Both the position numbers and the translations under genes were made by a program. A model generated the notes under the pieces. The model did not search any database and was not told where the DNA came from. It saw nothing but the letters and a program-made list of their open reading frames with translations. A stretch of 64,000 nucleotides of DNA from JBBSJZ01 sp041739875 (GTDB lineage Bacteria > Planctomycetota > Planctomycetia > Pirellulales > Pirellulaceae): NCBI GenBank assembly GCA_041739875.1, contig JBGSNA010000162.1, forward strand, positions 1-64,000. Reading direction: 5' to 3'. This document shows positions 19,901-27,739 of this stretch, piece by piece. Numbering within the stretch: the first letter of the stretch is position 1; each line of letters opens with the position of its first letter.

Positions 19901-20101
19901 CGTCGACGTACCTCCGCTGGCGATGACTCCTACCGGTCGGTACGCGTTTCCCTCAAACTCCATCGACGAAACCACATTGGCTTCACCAAACTCACTTGAG
20001 TTCGGTTGACGCAACAATGCTTCACGAAAAGCGCGTTCGATACAATCGTCTTCGTCAGACGCAGACGAGTCGTTCGGGGTGGGATCAGTCGTTTTGCTCA
20101 C
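16934..20101 (-). CDS. Membrane Ser/Thr protein kinase with C-terminal WD40 repeats
   Basis: A 1055-residue Hanks-type kinase that probably phosphorylates Ser/Thr residues at the inner face of the membrane. The kinase domain (about 54-330) has the ATP-binding lysine (VAIKVL, Lys83), the catalytic loop HRDLKPAN (177-184), DFG (197-199) and the MSPEQLAG segment, so it should be active. One membrane helix (about 351-373) follows, then WD40 repeats (about 430-1050), recognisable by SPDG...LASG and IRVWD lines, forming one or two propellers. Topology would place the propeller outside the cytoplasm. The start is a GTG at 20101, chosen because the acidic N-terminus fits and no ATG occurs before residue 47. 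An ECF sigma gene lies 140 bases upstream and the giant secreted protein 131 bases downstream. Sigma factor and kinase next to each other are typical of planctomycetes. Confidence 0.9.
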   Translation of the reverse strand: MSKTTDPTPNDSSASDEDDCIERAFREALLRQPNSSEFGEANVVSSMEFEGNAYRPVGVIASGGTSTIFRCIHTASGDTVAIKVLHPVLVGDELLRRFQLEAKLLAKLRHHGIVRIVGYGKCNCAGISLPYIAMEYIRGTSIVTHCRDRALSIRDRLRLLTEVCAAVQYAHQRGVVHRDLKPANILVNEKGAPYILDFGVARIIDASDDHTTMHTRAGQWLGTLMYMSPEQLAGDPDDVDTRSDIYSLGVVAYQVLADQLPYSEVVRNSIELADCIRKVEPIPLGRIVRQCRGDIETVVAKAMAKNREERYSTITEFSADLGRVLASEPILARRTPILGHVYRWMVRQKLVAGLACSLVLTLALLGLLSLYYGARARHAAEQRRVQLYCAEMNLAMQAFEKSDIGSVRQFLQQQVPMQRQTDLRGFEWRYLDRQVNAAKHVILGHTSPVSELAFSPDGKYLASVNNNELVVYDTTNWRPALRKNFDEGPVNAMQFSPQGEKIALAMNCNTFRVIGFPQGNTLFEQQIPDHALSVCFSNDGSMLAGGSGTYNAYVPETSPGKIRVWDCSTFKEIWEISEGVTQPTSMKFLANDHQILAAHVGGAATLWNIGETNGTVVSQAVVDAREVALSSDDSLCAIGSWRGPSTICNVSDSSEVSRIPVDQVSQLAFSPDNRFVLVVSGRTSAARIWDVSESHWHDSLSGHQGILLAGAYSPSAPIVATSGEDRSIRIWDTSKRYSAYVHPVGESEIDALSLDRDERFLAAGDRSGMIRVWDWKTKELLFERKVLNGWGEGAELSPDGETLIYGGRQSANEGFLAAIEWQTDSQPVELYNEEGALASIKYSPCGNYIAGSTVGVAPELYTSEVRVWDARSWKLIWRSVLETQSSQVVAFSPDSTQLASGHDDGVIRIWDVPSGNLVRQSKRQSSAITALAYSTDGKQLGVGTWAHWLEGRPGTEVAILDSATLQTVHSRTGNPGGNYGLCFSPDGSILASGLGSGLVKLWDTKTGMQRAALATPQQGWVFNVRFASDGRQLIATYGSATQPCGIIVWNAQLEE

Positions 20102-20241
20102 AGAAATTTAGGCGAGAATCTACAGCGATTGCTCAACTCCTATTTTTCAAAATTCGTGAATTTTCTCGAAATCGGTCCATCGAACTTGGTCTCGTTCACA
20201 GCTGGTCCAATAACAAGCGGCACTGACGAAAAATCAGTTCA

Positions 20242-20835
20242 TTAAGAGGCCATTGATCGCAATTTCACACGCTGTCGAAGTCGAGACAGCGCGGCGTTAC
20301 GACGCATGAACGCTGCGCCGAGGCTGCACCTTAGCTCCTGAGCCACTTGCTCCATGGACATGGTGCCTAGATCGTAGTTAAAGACGATAAACTGGTAGGC
20401 ATCTGGTAACTGTTGAATTTCGTCTCGCAACAAAGCGATGAGTTCTTTACGACGAACTTGAAACGACGGTGTTGAGTCATCTGACAGGAGCTTGAAAGCA
20501 AGCTCTGACCAGGCGGTCATATTGCTGATCGAATCGGCTGACTTGGCTTGGGCGTTTCGCTTTTTCGCATCGCAGTAGCGAATCAAGTCCTTCAAGTTAT
20601 TTTCAGCGACCCGATACAACCACGCTTCGAAAGCATGTTGCAACGCTCCCTCTGGCAGCGTAAAAACCTGGGCGTAGGTTTCCTGCATCACGTCGTCGAC
20701 GTCAAAAAACGCTTGGTACCGAACAGGAGTTCGAGAAGCGATGCGATGACGAACATTGGGACCATGTTCTTTGAGCAATTGTGTCAATTCTGTGCTGCGC
20801 CCATTCATTGCTGTTAACATCGCCTTGTCTCCCAT
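20242..20835 (-). CDS. ECF-type RNA polymerase sigma factor
   Basis: A 197-residue sigma-70 family protein with only regions 2 and 4. Region 2 shows DVDDVMQETYAQVF and FEAWLYRVAENNLKDLIRY. Region 4 shows AYQFIVFNYDLGTMSMEQVA followed by a helix-turn-helix ending in LSRLRQRV. No anti-sigma gene is adjacent; instead the next gene on the same strand is a WD40 Ser/Thr kinase. In planctomycetes kinase-linked ECF factors are thought to be controlled by phosphorylation. It is probably the first gene of the run that continues into the giant protein. Start is uncertain among ATGs at 20835, 20820 and 20808. Confidence 0.9.
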   Translation of the reverse strand: MGDKAMLTAMNGRSTELTQLLKEHGPNVRHRIASRTPVRYQAFFDVDDVMQETYAQVFTLPEGALQHAFEAWLYRVAENNLKDLIRYCDAKKRNAQAKSADSISNMTAWSELAFKLLSDDSTPSFQVRRKELIALLRDEIQQLPDAYQFIVFNYDLGTMSMEQVAQELRCSLGAAFMRRNAALSRLRQRVKLRSMAS

Positions 20836-21181
20836 CGCCTTAAAATCATTCCAACCTGACCCATTAAGTATACAGAGAACTCACATAAGGGGGGTGCTGC
20901 GACGAAACTTTCGCAGTAGCAAGTAAAGTGAACATGCTACCAGTACTGCGGCGGCTTAATTTTCGAAGGTAGTTTCCAGCACATGCAGCTTCCAGCACAT
21001 ACCGTGAGCCGCCTCTTTTGTCGCTTGTATTTGCAGATCGCTTGCTTCACGTCATCACGCAGCCACGGTGTAGGACGTTCGGCGGACGAGCGGAAATGCC
21101 ACAGAAGGATTTATGTGAGATGCCGAAGTGTTGAGCTTGATGAACAAACTGCGTTCCTGAATGCAGGCTTGGATGAGTTAG
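20836..21181. other. Intergenic region upstream of the ECF sigma gene
   Basis: No convincing gene in these 346 bases. On the minus strand a TATACT hexamer lies about 35 bases before the sigma gene start, but no canonical -35 sits at the right distance. Possible regulatory region for the sigma-kinase run. Confidence 0.35.
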
Positions 21182-21535
21182 TACTGGGAGTTGCTCTCGT
21201 TCGTTGGATTAGTCGTAGCTGCGATGTTTTTTGCACTCTCAGTCGCGCCGTCATTGCTCCCTCGAGTCTATGTTGTCCAAGGCGTTCTGTCAGGTTTCTC
21301 ACTGGCGATTGGGTACGGCGTCGGAGTGGCCCTTGTTTGGGGATGGCAGTTTCTTGAACTTACTCGTCCCACGGAGCGTGTCGCGTTCTGGTCCAAGCGA
21401 GTCACCACGATTGTTGCTGTTGGTGTGCTTTTGCACTTCATTCGGCAAGACGAAGAATGGCAAAACTCGATTCGGCTACTAATGAACATGTCCGCTCTCG
21501 AGAGTGCCTATCGAACGGTTATCACCGCCGAACTG
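21182..21535 (+). pseudogene. Truncated alpha/beta-hydrolase N-terminal membrane domain
   Basis: About 115 codons match the N-terminal domain of the family that carries an Abhydrolase_9_N domain: FVGLVVAAMFFALSVAPSLL followed by VQGVLSGFSLAIGYGVGVAL and a further hydrophobic segment. The frame opens directly after a TAG at 21179-21181, so the normal start is lost or lies in another frame. After ESAYRTVITAEL the similarity ends and transposon sequence follows. The C-terminal hydrolase domain is absent. It is best read as a gene cut by the neighbouring insertion and then decayed. Confidence 0.65.
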
Positions 21536-21607
21536 ATATTGGGACGAAAAAGGCCCTCAAGGAAGATGAAGGTTCTCACACCACACCATATTCCGAAAGA
21601 GCCAAGA

Positions 21608-23002
21608 ATGGCTAAGCGTAAACGCTCCGGCAAACCGCCGCAACCTCAACATAAGACCAAGTCGACACACTCGCGGCATGATAAGCAGCAACGCCTGTCC
21701 ACGCCTAACCCGCTTCGTCAATCGACCAAATCTGCCTCGGTGCCACTGGTCGGCGGCATCGCTGGGCTCGTCGTTGCGATGAGCCGATTGCTCGACAAGC
21801 GGATTGCCTTTCGGCTTCCCATCGTCATTGCAGACGCTATGCTCGCAGGCGGTTGACGCACTGCCGCCAATTGGTTTCGTTGTGCCGGCGTCAAAGATGA
21901 TTGGGATCGTTTTCATGAAGTGCTCGCCTCGATAGGCAAGAACACCACATCGGTGATGCTGCCTCTACTACGATTCATTCTGTTGAGGTTCGATCCAGGT
22001 GAAGGCGGCTACTGGACAATCGCTGTTGATGACTCGCCGACAAAGCGTTTCGGACCTCGCGTCGAAGCTGCCAACATTCACCACAACCCCACGCCTGGAC
22101 CCGGTGATGGCGAGTGGTTGTACGGTCACAATTAGGTCTGCTTAGCGATGTTGCTCAATCATCCGTTGTTCGGCGTCATTGCGATTCCGCTGTTGTCGCG
22201 TCTGTACGTTCGACACGTCGATATCGCCAAGCTGAAAGAGCGATACCGGTGGGAATTCCGCACTAAACACGAACTCTCGCTCGAAATACTCAGACGCGTG
22301 ATTCGATCACTGCGAGCGATGGGCAGCAAGGCAGGCTTCGTCGTCGTTTTCGACGGTGCTTATGCTGCCGGTGAAATCGTTTAGTCGCTGATGGCCGAAG
22401 GTGCGGTGGTAGTTACGCGGCTGCGGCGTGATGCGAAGTTGTTTGATCTTCCCGTGAACGAACCAGGCAAACGCGGTCGGCCTCGCAAGTACGGAAAAAA
22501 CCGTTTTAACTTATCGAAACTAGCAGACGACAGCACGACTTGGCTCTCGATTCGTTACGCTTGCCGAGGCGTGATGGCGGAAGGTCGCTACAAGACCTTC
22601 CTGGCAACGAGTCACATCGTCGTAGGGTGTGGTGCGAGTGGTTATGCTTGAGCACGCCAGCGGCAACTGGGCAACGTACATCAGCACGGATACAGCGATG
22701 AGTGTGAAGTCGATCTTGAGGGCAGTTTCTGATCGCTGGGCAATCGAGAACAGTTCCACGATGTGAAGGAGGTGTGAGGCGCGGGCGAGCCGCAAGTTCG
22801 CAACGTGTGGTCAAGCGTTGGTTGCTGGAACCTGTGTGGCTGGTTGTACGCATTGGTAGAATTGGAGGGTTGGAACCGCAGCGGCGAGCAGCTCGTTGAT
22901 CGAAGTGACCGGCCATGGGACAATCCCTCCGCCGACCGTCTCACGCGGACAATCCTTCCGCCGACCGTCGCACGCGGACTGTCGACGTCAAATCGCCGGT
23001 GA
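21608..23002 (+). pseudogene. DDE transposase (IS701/IS4-like), dead copy
   Basis: Reads from ATG 21608 (MAKRKRSGK) through one frame broken by stops: TGA at 21854, TAG at 22133 and TAG at 22381. A frameshift follows near 22620, another near 22735, and a TGA near 22768. The joined translation keeps the family landmarks: WTIAVDDSPTKRFGPRVEA with the first catalytic Asp, VVVFDGAYAA with the second, and a frame-restored RWAIEQFHDVKE-like segment with the Glu, then VRNVWSSVGCWNLCGWLYA. Several stops replace an expected Trp or Arg codon and are explained by C-to-T or G-to-A changes. Element ends were not located. It lies against a truncated hydrolase gene. Confidence 0.85.
22920..22977 (+). repeat. 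29-bp tandem duplication at the transposase 3' end
   Basis: Two adjacent 29-base units (22920-22948 and 22949-22977) differ at two positions. Each contains CCGCCGACCGTC. They encode the disordered tail of the dead transposase. Confidence 0.8.
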
Positions 23003-23135
23003 AATGCTACGAGATAAATTTTGATTGATCTGCATGTCGATCTGGATCACGCAAAAATCCGCCAACGTTTTGAACGAATTATGGTATTGGCCGCATGACG
23101 AAAGACATCCCTACAACCGTTCGCCTGAAGTGCAG

Positions 23136-24242
23136 TTAGTTGGCCTCGGCGACGTTGACAAAGACCTTGAGGGCCTCGTTATCTTCGACGAGTAGCCGCA
23201 TCATCTCCTGGTATTGATCCAGACCGTTAACTGGTGTGGTGAGGATCTTTTCCAGGACGCCGGGATACATCACGTCACCTAGCGCCAGATCGCGAATGCC
23301 GCTTTCAAAATGTGTGCGATTCGCATTCACACTGCCAAGAAGCAATTTGTTGCCAAGCACCCAGTTGATGTTGATTGAGTCCGAAGGTATCTCAATCTTC
23401 TTCGAGCCTCCGGTGATGCTTGTCCAAACCACGACACCGTTGTGGCTGATGTGTTGCATCGCTTCGAACGCCAACGCACTGCTTCCGGTAGCATCGATGA
23501 TCAAATTGGGGCGACCTGTTTGTTTGACGAGGTCCGTCATCGATGTTTCGCGAGTGCTAACGTAAGTCGCTTCGAGTCCCTTGACGATTTCGCTCTTGAG
23601 GTTTGGTGCTTCGCCTCGGGCAAGTGTGAAGACTTCGAGTCCACGAAGCTTCAGCACCAATGTCGCCAGCAATCCGATTTGGCCAGCGCCGAGCACGTAG
23701 GCGACTTTGGGGCGCCAGACCTTCATGCGCCGTTGGGCTTCGTACGCCTGCTCGATCGCTTTGACCGCACAGCTCATTGGCTCCTGCAGGACATGCAAGT
23801 GCTTGAGTCCCTCAGGCACGCGAACGATGTACTCTTCTTCGTCGACAAAGTATTCCGTAAGAAAGCCGTGACGTAGATTGATGCCGCGTTCGTAATAGGT
23901 TTCTTCGCTCGTCATGTCATTGGTACCGATCAAGTCATAGATCGATCCTCCCGGGCGACGCACCGTGGCGGTGACATAGTCGCCCGGCTTGACACGCTTG
24001 ACATTCGGTCCGACCGCCTCGACGATCCCGAACGACTCGTGCCCGATGACAAGGAAGTCGTCTCCGTCCGGGGCATTGCCGTATTGGGCTTCATTGATCT
24101 CGCGATCGGTGGCATCGACCCCGACTTTGAGCACTTTTACAAGGACTCCGAGTCCACCGGCAACTTGATTCAGTTGTGGTTTCTCGATGTCGCGAAAGTG
24201 GACGCTGTTCGGGGTACCGGGCGTAACCGCTACGGCTTTCAT
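23136..24242 (-). CDS. gdh: Glucose 1-dehydrogenase, haloarchaeal-type medium-chain dehydrogenase
   Basis: A 368-residue zinc-dependent medium-chain dehydrogenase. It resembles the archaeal glucose dehydrogenase group, which oxidises glucose to gluconolactone with NAD(P). Visible marks: VGVDATDRE with Asp43 in place of the usual zinc-ligand Cys, GHESFG (His68, Glu69), the ERGINLRHGFLTEYF line, QEPMSC (Glu154), and the nucleotide-binding GAGQIG (185-190). Asp as the first ligand and the ERGI..HGF line are as in haloarchaeal enzymes. Start set at ATG 24242, because the MKAVAVTPG N-terminus fits the family while 32 upstream residues look non-coding. The gene is divergent from the Suf regulator. 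Substrate is inferred; another aldose is possible. Confidence 0.8.
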   Translation of the reverse strand: MKAVAVTPGTPNSVHFRDIEKPQLNQVAGGLGVLVKVLKVGVDATDREINEAQYGNAPDGDDFLVIGHESFGIVEAVGPNVKRVKPGDYVTATVRRPGGSIYDLIGTNDMTSEETYYERGINLRHGFLTEYFVDEEEYIVRVPEGLKHLHVLQEPMSCAVKAIEQAYEAQRRMKVWRPKVAYVLGAGQIGLLATLVLKLRGLEVFTLARGEAPNLKSEIVKGLEATYVSTRETSMTDLVKQTGRPNLIIDATGSSALAFEAMQHISHNGVVVWTSITGGSKKIEIPSDSININWVLGNKLLLGSVNANRTHFESGIRDLALGDVMYPGVLEKILTTPVNGLDQYQEMMRLLVEDNEALKVFVNVAEAN

Positions 24243-24371
24243 CAGATTCGACTCGGAAAAACGTGGATTTTGGGGGTGGAGTGATCGAAATCGGATCGTA
24301 TCAGGGGCTGGGGATCCTCGTGAGGGGATCGCTCGCACAATCGAAGCCTAAAATGGGGACTTTTATTTTAC

Positions 24372-24385
24372 ACAACACCAGTTGT
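24372..24385. promoter_or_regulatory. Palindrome resembling a SufR operator
   Basis: ACAAC-ACCA-GTTGT, a perfect 5-base inverted repeat, lies midway between the divergent dehydrogenase and SufR-like genes, 128 bases from the regulator's ATG, in an AT-rich stretch. Cyanobacterial SufR is known to bind CAAC-N6-GTTG; here the spacer is 4. It may be the operator through which the regulator controls its own gene and the suf genes. Confidence 0.45.
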
Positions 24386-24513
24386 CAAAAAGGCGTCTAG
24401 TCGTAAGGATACATGGAGAGAACTTCTTGGCCCCGAAACTTTCGGTCCCGAAACTCTCGCTAGACACGTTATTTCCAGCCAGCTTCATAATCTAGACCTA
24501 AGTCCGCGAACTG

Positions 24514-25266
24514 ATGAACAATACCTCTCACCCCGAAACGAGCGATTTGCGGTCTGTCGACCGTCAATTACTGCTCGCGTTGCGAATGGGTGAGGCGGTG
24601 GGGATTGGCGAGTTGACGGATTCACTCGGCGTCACTGCAACGGCCGTCCGCCAGCGTGTGGAGCGGCTTCTGGAGCAGGGGTTGATTGAGAGGGAGAAGC
24701 TCGTCGCGGGTCGCGGAAGACCGACGTTTCGCTATCGTTTGACGAGTGCTGGGCACCAACGTACGGGTACCAATCCCGTTGAGCTAGTCGACGCGATGTG
24801 GCGTGAGATTGTTGCGTTACCCGATGACGCAGTTCGTCGTCGATTGCTGGAGTCAGTCGCCGGTCGCCTTGGCCAACGTTTCGCAGAAGAACTCAACCAG
24901 CCGAGCAAGGGCGAGGAATTTCTCGCTACTCCGATTGCAAGTTCAAAGGACGGCGAGGCGGTCGCATTTGAACAGCGAGTGCGTAAGCTTTCCGAAGCGC
25001 TTACGGCGCGACAAATTGACAATGAAGTCTTGCATGACGGTGAACTACCGGTGCTGGATATCGGTTCATGCCCTTACCCGTCGCTAACGAATGTCTCGGA
25101 CGATCGGGCGATGTGCCGGCTCGAAGAAAAAATGTTCTCCGAAGCCCTGGGGCGCCCAATGCACTTGAGCAGTTGCCGATTGGACGGCGACACCTGTTGC
25201 CAGTTCACCCCGACGACTGTCGCCGCAGTGGAAAGCACGACAACGGCGGTCCAAAGTCCGACTTAG
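24514..25266 (+). CDS. sufR: SufR-like Fe-S-dependent transcriptional regulator
   Basis: A 250-residue DNA-binding protein with an N-terminal winged helix (about 15-75: LTDSLGVTATAVRQRVERL, then GRGRPTFRYRLT). The C-terminal domain has five cysteines: C186 (SCPYPS), C201, C221 and the pair C228-C229 (GDTCCQF). This matches the general plan of SufR, which senses its Fe-S cluster and represses suf genes, though the spacing (x14, x19, x6, then CC) differs from cyanobacterial SufR. It sits 64 bases upstream of sufC on the same strand, with a palindrome upstream. Start is the ATG at 24514. The family call is good; repressor or activator role is inferred. Confidence 0.8.
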   Translation: MNNTSHPETSDLRSVDRQLLLALRMGEAVGIGELTDSLGVTATAVRQRVERLLEQGLIEREKLVAGRGRPTFRYRLTSAGHQRTGTNPVELVDAMWREIVALPDDAVRRRLLESVAGRLGQRFAEELNQPSKGEEFLATPIASSKDGEAVAFEQRVRKLSEALTARQIDNEVLHDGELPVLDIGSCPYPSLTNVSDDRAMCRLEEKMFSEALGRPMHLSSCRLDGDTCCQFTPTTVAAVESTTTAVQSPT

Positions 25267-25330
25267 TTACGAATGACAAAACAGACACCACTTACTCAGA
25301 CGAATTAACACTTACTCGTTCTAATTTTTG

Positions 25331-26152
25331 ATGGCTATGACTAACGTATTGAAGATTGAAGATTTGCACGTTTCCGTCGGTGAGAAGCCGATCCTTCGTG
25401 GCGTGAACTTGACGATCAAGCACGGTGAAACGCATGCTTTGATGGGCCCAAACGGTAGCGGCAAGAGTACGCTCGGTTTGGCAATCATGGGACACCCGAG
25501 CTACGAAGTCACCGGCGGTTCGATATCGCTTGACAATGAGGACGTGTTGGCGATGGCGCCCGATCAACGTGCTCGTGCGGGCATCTTCATGGCATTCCAG
25601 CGTCCAATGGCGATTCCTGGCGTGAAGATGGCTGACTTTTTGCGTCATGCGACAACCAATGTGCGTCGACCGGATCGTAAAGAAGGCGAAGAGCTAATTC
25701 CGATGCGCGAGTTCCGCAAAGAGCTCAAAGAAAAAATGGCCCAGTTACGTATCGATCCTGAGTTTGCACGCCGTTATGTCAACGATGGCTTCTCAGGTGG
25801 TGAAATGAAACGAGCTGAGATTTTGCAGCTCGCAATGTTACAGCCCAAATTCGCGATCCTTGACGAGACCGATAGTGGTTTGGATGCGGACGCCGTGCGT
25901 TTGGCAAGTGAATCGATTGCCGAAATTGGTCGCGAGAAGATGGGCTTGCTCATTATCACGCACCACGACAAGTTGCTCGAGCATAACCCGCCACAGTACA
26001 CGCATGTGATGCTCGGTGGACGTCTTGTCGAAACGGGCGGTAAGGAACTTGCTGACGAATTGCATCAGTACGGCTATGACCGTATTCGCAAAGCGTATCC
26101 GGATGCTGAAGCCGCGAACCAAGAAATGCTCGCCGAAGAAGCTGCTGTTTAG
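25331..26152 (+). CDS. sufC: SufC, Fe-S cluster assembly ATPase
   Basis: A 273-residue ABC-type ATPase that energises the SufBCD scaffold for Fe-S cluster assembly in the cytoplasm. Walker A GPNGSGKST (39-47), signature FSGGE (154-158) and Walker B FAILDE followed by TDSGLD (174-184) are all present. Length is slightly above the usual 250. A second ATG six bases downstream (25337) is an equally possible start; a TTG at 25328 is less likely. First structural gene of the suf run, followed by sufB after 101 bases. Confidence 0.95.
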   Translation: MAMTNVLKIEDLHVSVGEKPILRGVNLTIKHGETHALMGPNGSGKSTLGLAIMGHPSYEVTGGSISLDNEDVLAMAPDQRARAGIFMAFQRPMAIPGVKMADFLRHATTNVRRPDRKEGEELIPMREFRKELKEKMAQLRIDPEFARRYVNDGFSGGEMKRAEILQLAMLQPKFAILDETDSGLDADAVRLASESIAEIGREKMGLLIITHHDKLLEHNPPQYTHVMLGGRLVETGGKELADELHQYGYDRIRKAYPDAEAANQEMLAEEAAV

Positions 26153-26253
26153 TGAATTGAAATGGCTGCGAGACAACCTCACGCGGCTTGAAATGTCTCA
26201 GCGACGTTGTCGTTGAGGTGAAGAAATACCACAACCACTCCAGGGACATTCCC

Positions 26254-27660
26254 ATGGCTACTGATATTACCGAATCCGCCGAACTTGGCGAAATCAACAA
26301 GTACGACTTCCGCACAGAAACTCACGGCGTTTTTAAAGCGCAAAAGGGTATCAATCCGGAGATCGTTGCCCAGATTTCGGCGATCAAGCAAGAGCCGGAT
26401 TGGATGCTTGAGTTTCGTTTGAAGTCGCTTGAGATTTTTGAATCCAAGCCGATGCCGAAATGGGGCGGTGCAATCGATCTCGATTTTCAAGACGTTTACT
26501 ACTATCTAAAGCCAACGGATCACCAAGGCAAGACTTGGGATGACGTGCCTGAAGAAATCAAGAACACGTTCGATCGACTCGGAATTCCGGAAGCGGAAAA
26601 GAAATTCCTCGCTGGCGTGAAGGCGCAATTCGAGAGCGAAGTTGTTTACGGTTCGCTCAAAACCGAGTTGGCTGACCAAGGTGTGATCTTCACGGACACC
26701 GATACCGCCGTTCGCGAGCACCCTGATTTGTTGCGTGAATATTTTGGCAAGGTGATCCCGCCAAGCGATAACAAGTTCGCAGCCCTCAACAGTGCGGTGT
26801 GGTCCGGTGGTTCGTTCATTTATGTTCCGCCAGGCGTCCATATCGAATTCCCGCTGCAAGCCTACTTTCGAATCAATGCGGAAAGCATGGGCCAGTTCGA
26901 ACGAACACTGATTATTGTCGATGAAGGTGCGAGCGTGCACTATGTCGAAGGCTGTACCGCGCCGATGTACACGACCGAAAGTCTGCATAGTGCTGTCGTC
27001 GAAGTCATCGTCAAACGCAATGCACGTTGCCGATATACGACGATCCAAAACTGGGCCAATAACATTTACAACCTCGTCACTAAGCGTGCTTACGCCTACG
27101 GCGATGCGACGATGGAATGGGTCGACGGCAACTTGGGCAGCAAGCTGACGATGAAATATCCGGCTGTTCACATGATGGAGCCCGGTGCTCGTGGTGAAAT
27201 TCTTTCGATCGCATTTTCGAGTGCTGGCCAGCACCAAGACGCGGGTGCAAAGCTGGTTCACGCTGCTCCGCATACGACTGGGCAAATCATCAGCAAGAGC
27301 ATTTCCAAGAACGGTGGACGCAGCAGCTATCGCGGGTTGGTTCGTGTCGAGCCAGGTGCTCACCACAGCAAGAACAACGTCGTGTGTGACGCGTTGATCT
27401 TGGACCCGCAAAGTCGAAGCGACACGTATCCGTACATCGAAGTCGCCGAGCAAGACGTGCAGATTGGTCACGAAGCCAGTGTTTCACGAATTGGGGAAGA
27501 ACAAATGTTCTATCTGCTCAGCCGTGGACTCTCGGAGTCCGAAGCGAGCACGATGATTGTGAATGGGTTCATTGAGCCACTCGTGAAAGAGTTGCCCATG
27601 GAATACGCCATTGAAATGAACCGGCTGATCCAGTTGCAAATGGAAGGCAGCGTCGGGTAA
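26254..27660 (+). CDS. sufB: SufB, Fe-S cluster scaffold protein
   Basis: A 468-residue SufB-family scaffold subunit, which builds the nascent Fe-S cluster together with SufC and SufD. Typical lines include FAALNSAVWSGGSFIYVPPG, VHYVEGCTAP (with the conserved Cys), TIQNWANNIYNLVTKRA and the C-terminal DVQIGHEASVSRIGEEQMFY. Start is set at ATG 26254 since the 22 codons upstream (from 26188) carry no family similarity. sufD follows after 79 bases. The short interval before sufD has two copies of GCATCAGG of unknown meaning. Confidence 0.95.
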   Translation: MATDITESAELGEINKYDFRTETHGVFKAQKGINPEIVAQISAIKQEPDWMLEFRLKSLEIFESKPMPKWGGAIDLDFQDVYYYLKPTDHQGKTWDDVPEEIKNTFDRLGIPEAEKKFLAGVKAQFESEVVYGSLKTELADQGVIFTDTDTAVREHPDLLREYFGKVIPPSDNKFAALNSAVWSGGSFIYVPPGVHIEFPLQAYFRINAESMGQFERTLIIVDEGASVHYVEGCTAPMYTTESLHSAVVEVIVKRNARCRYTTIQNWANNIYNLVTKRAYAYGDATMEWVDGNLGSKLTMKYPAVHMMEPGARGEILSIAFSSAGQHQDAGAKLVHAAPHTTGQIISKSISKNGGRSSYRGLVRVEPGAHHSKNNVVCDALILDPQSRSDTYPYIEVAEQDVQIGHEASVSRIGEEQMFYLLSRGLSESEASTMIVNGFIEPLVKELPMEYAIEMNRLIQLQMEGSVG

Positions 27661-27739
27661 GCGGGCATCAGGCTCCAGGCATCAGGTTGTCCTGGTATTC
27701 AATCAGCGTTCAATCGTTTTTATTTATCAATTGACTTTC

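Noticed and set aside
20983..21357. Open frame of 124 codons overlapping the hydrolase fragment
   Set aside because: Translation is rich in Arg, Cys and Ser without motifs, and it overlaps a better-supported frame with clear membrane-domain similarity.
21608..23002. Possible stop-codon reassignment or readthrough in the IS701/IS4-like transposase
   Set aside because: Both TAG and TGA occur together with frameshifts, and all other genes in the window use these codons as stops, so simple decay is the better reading.
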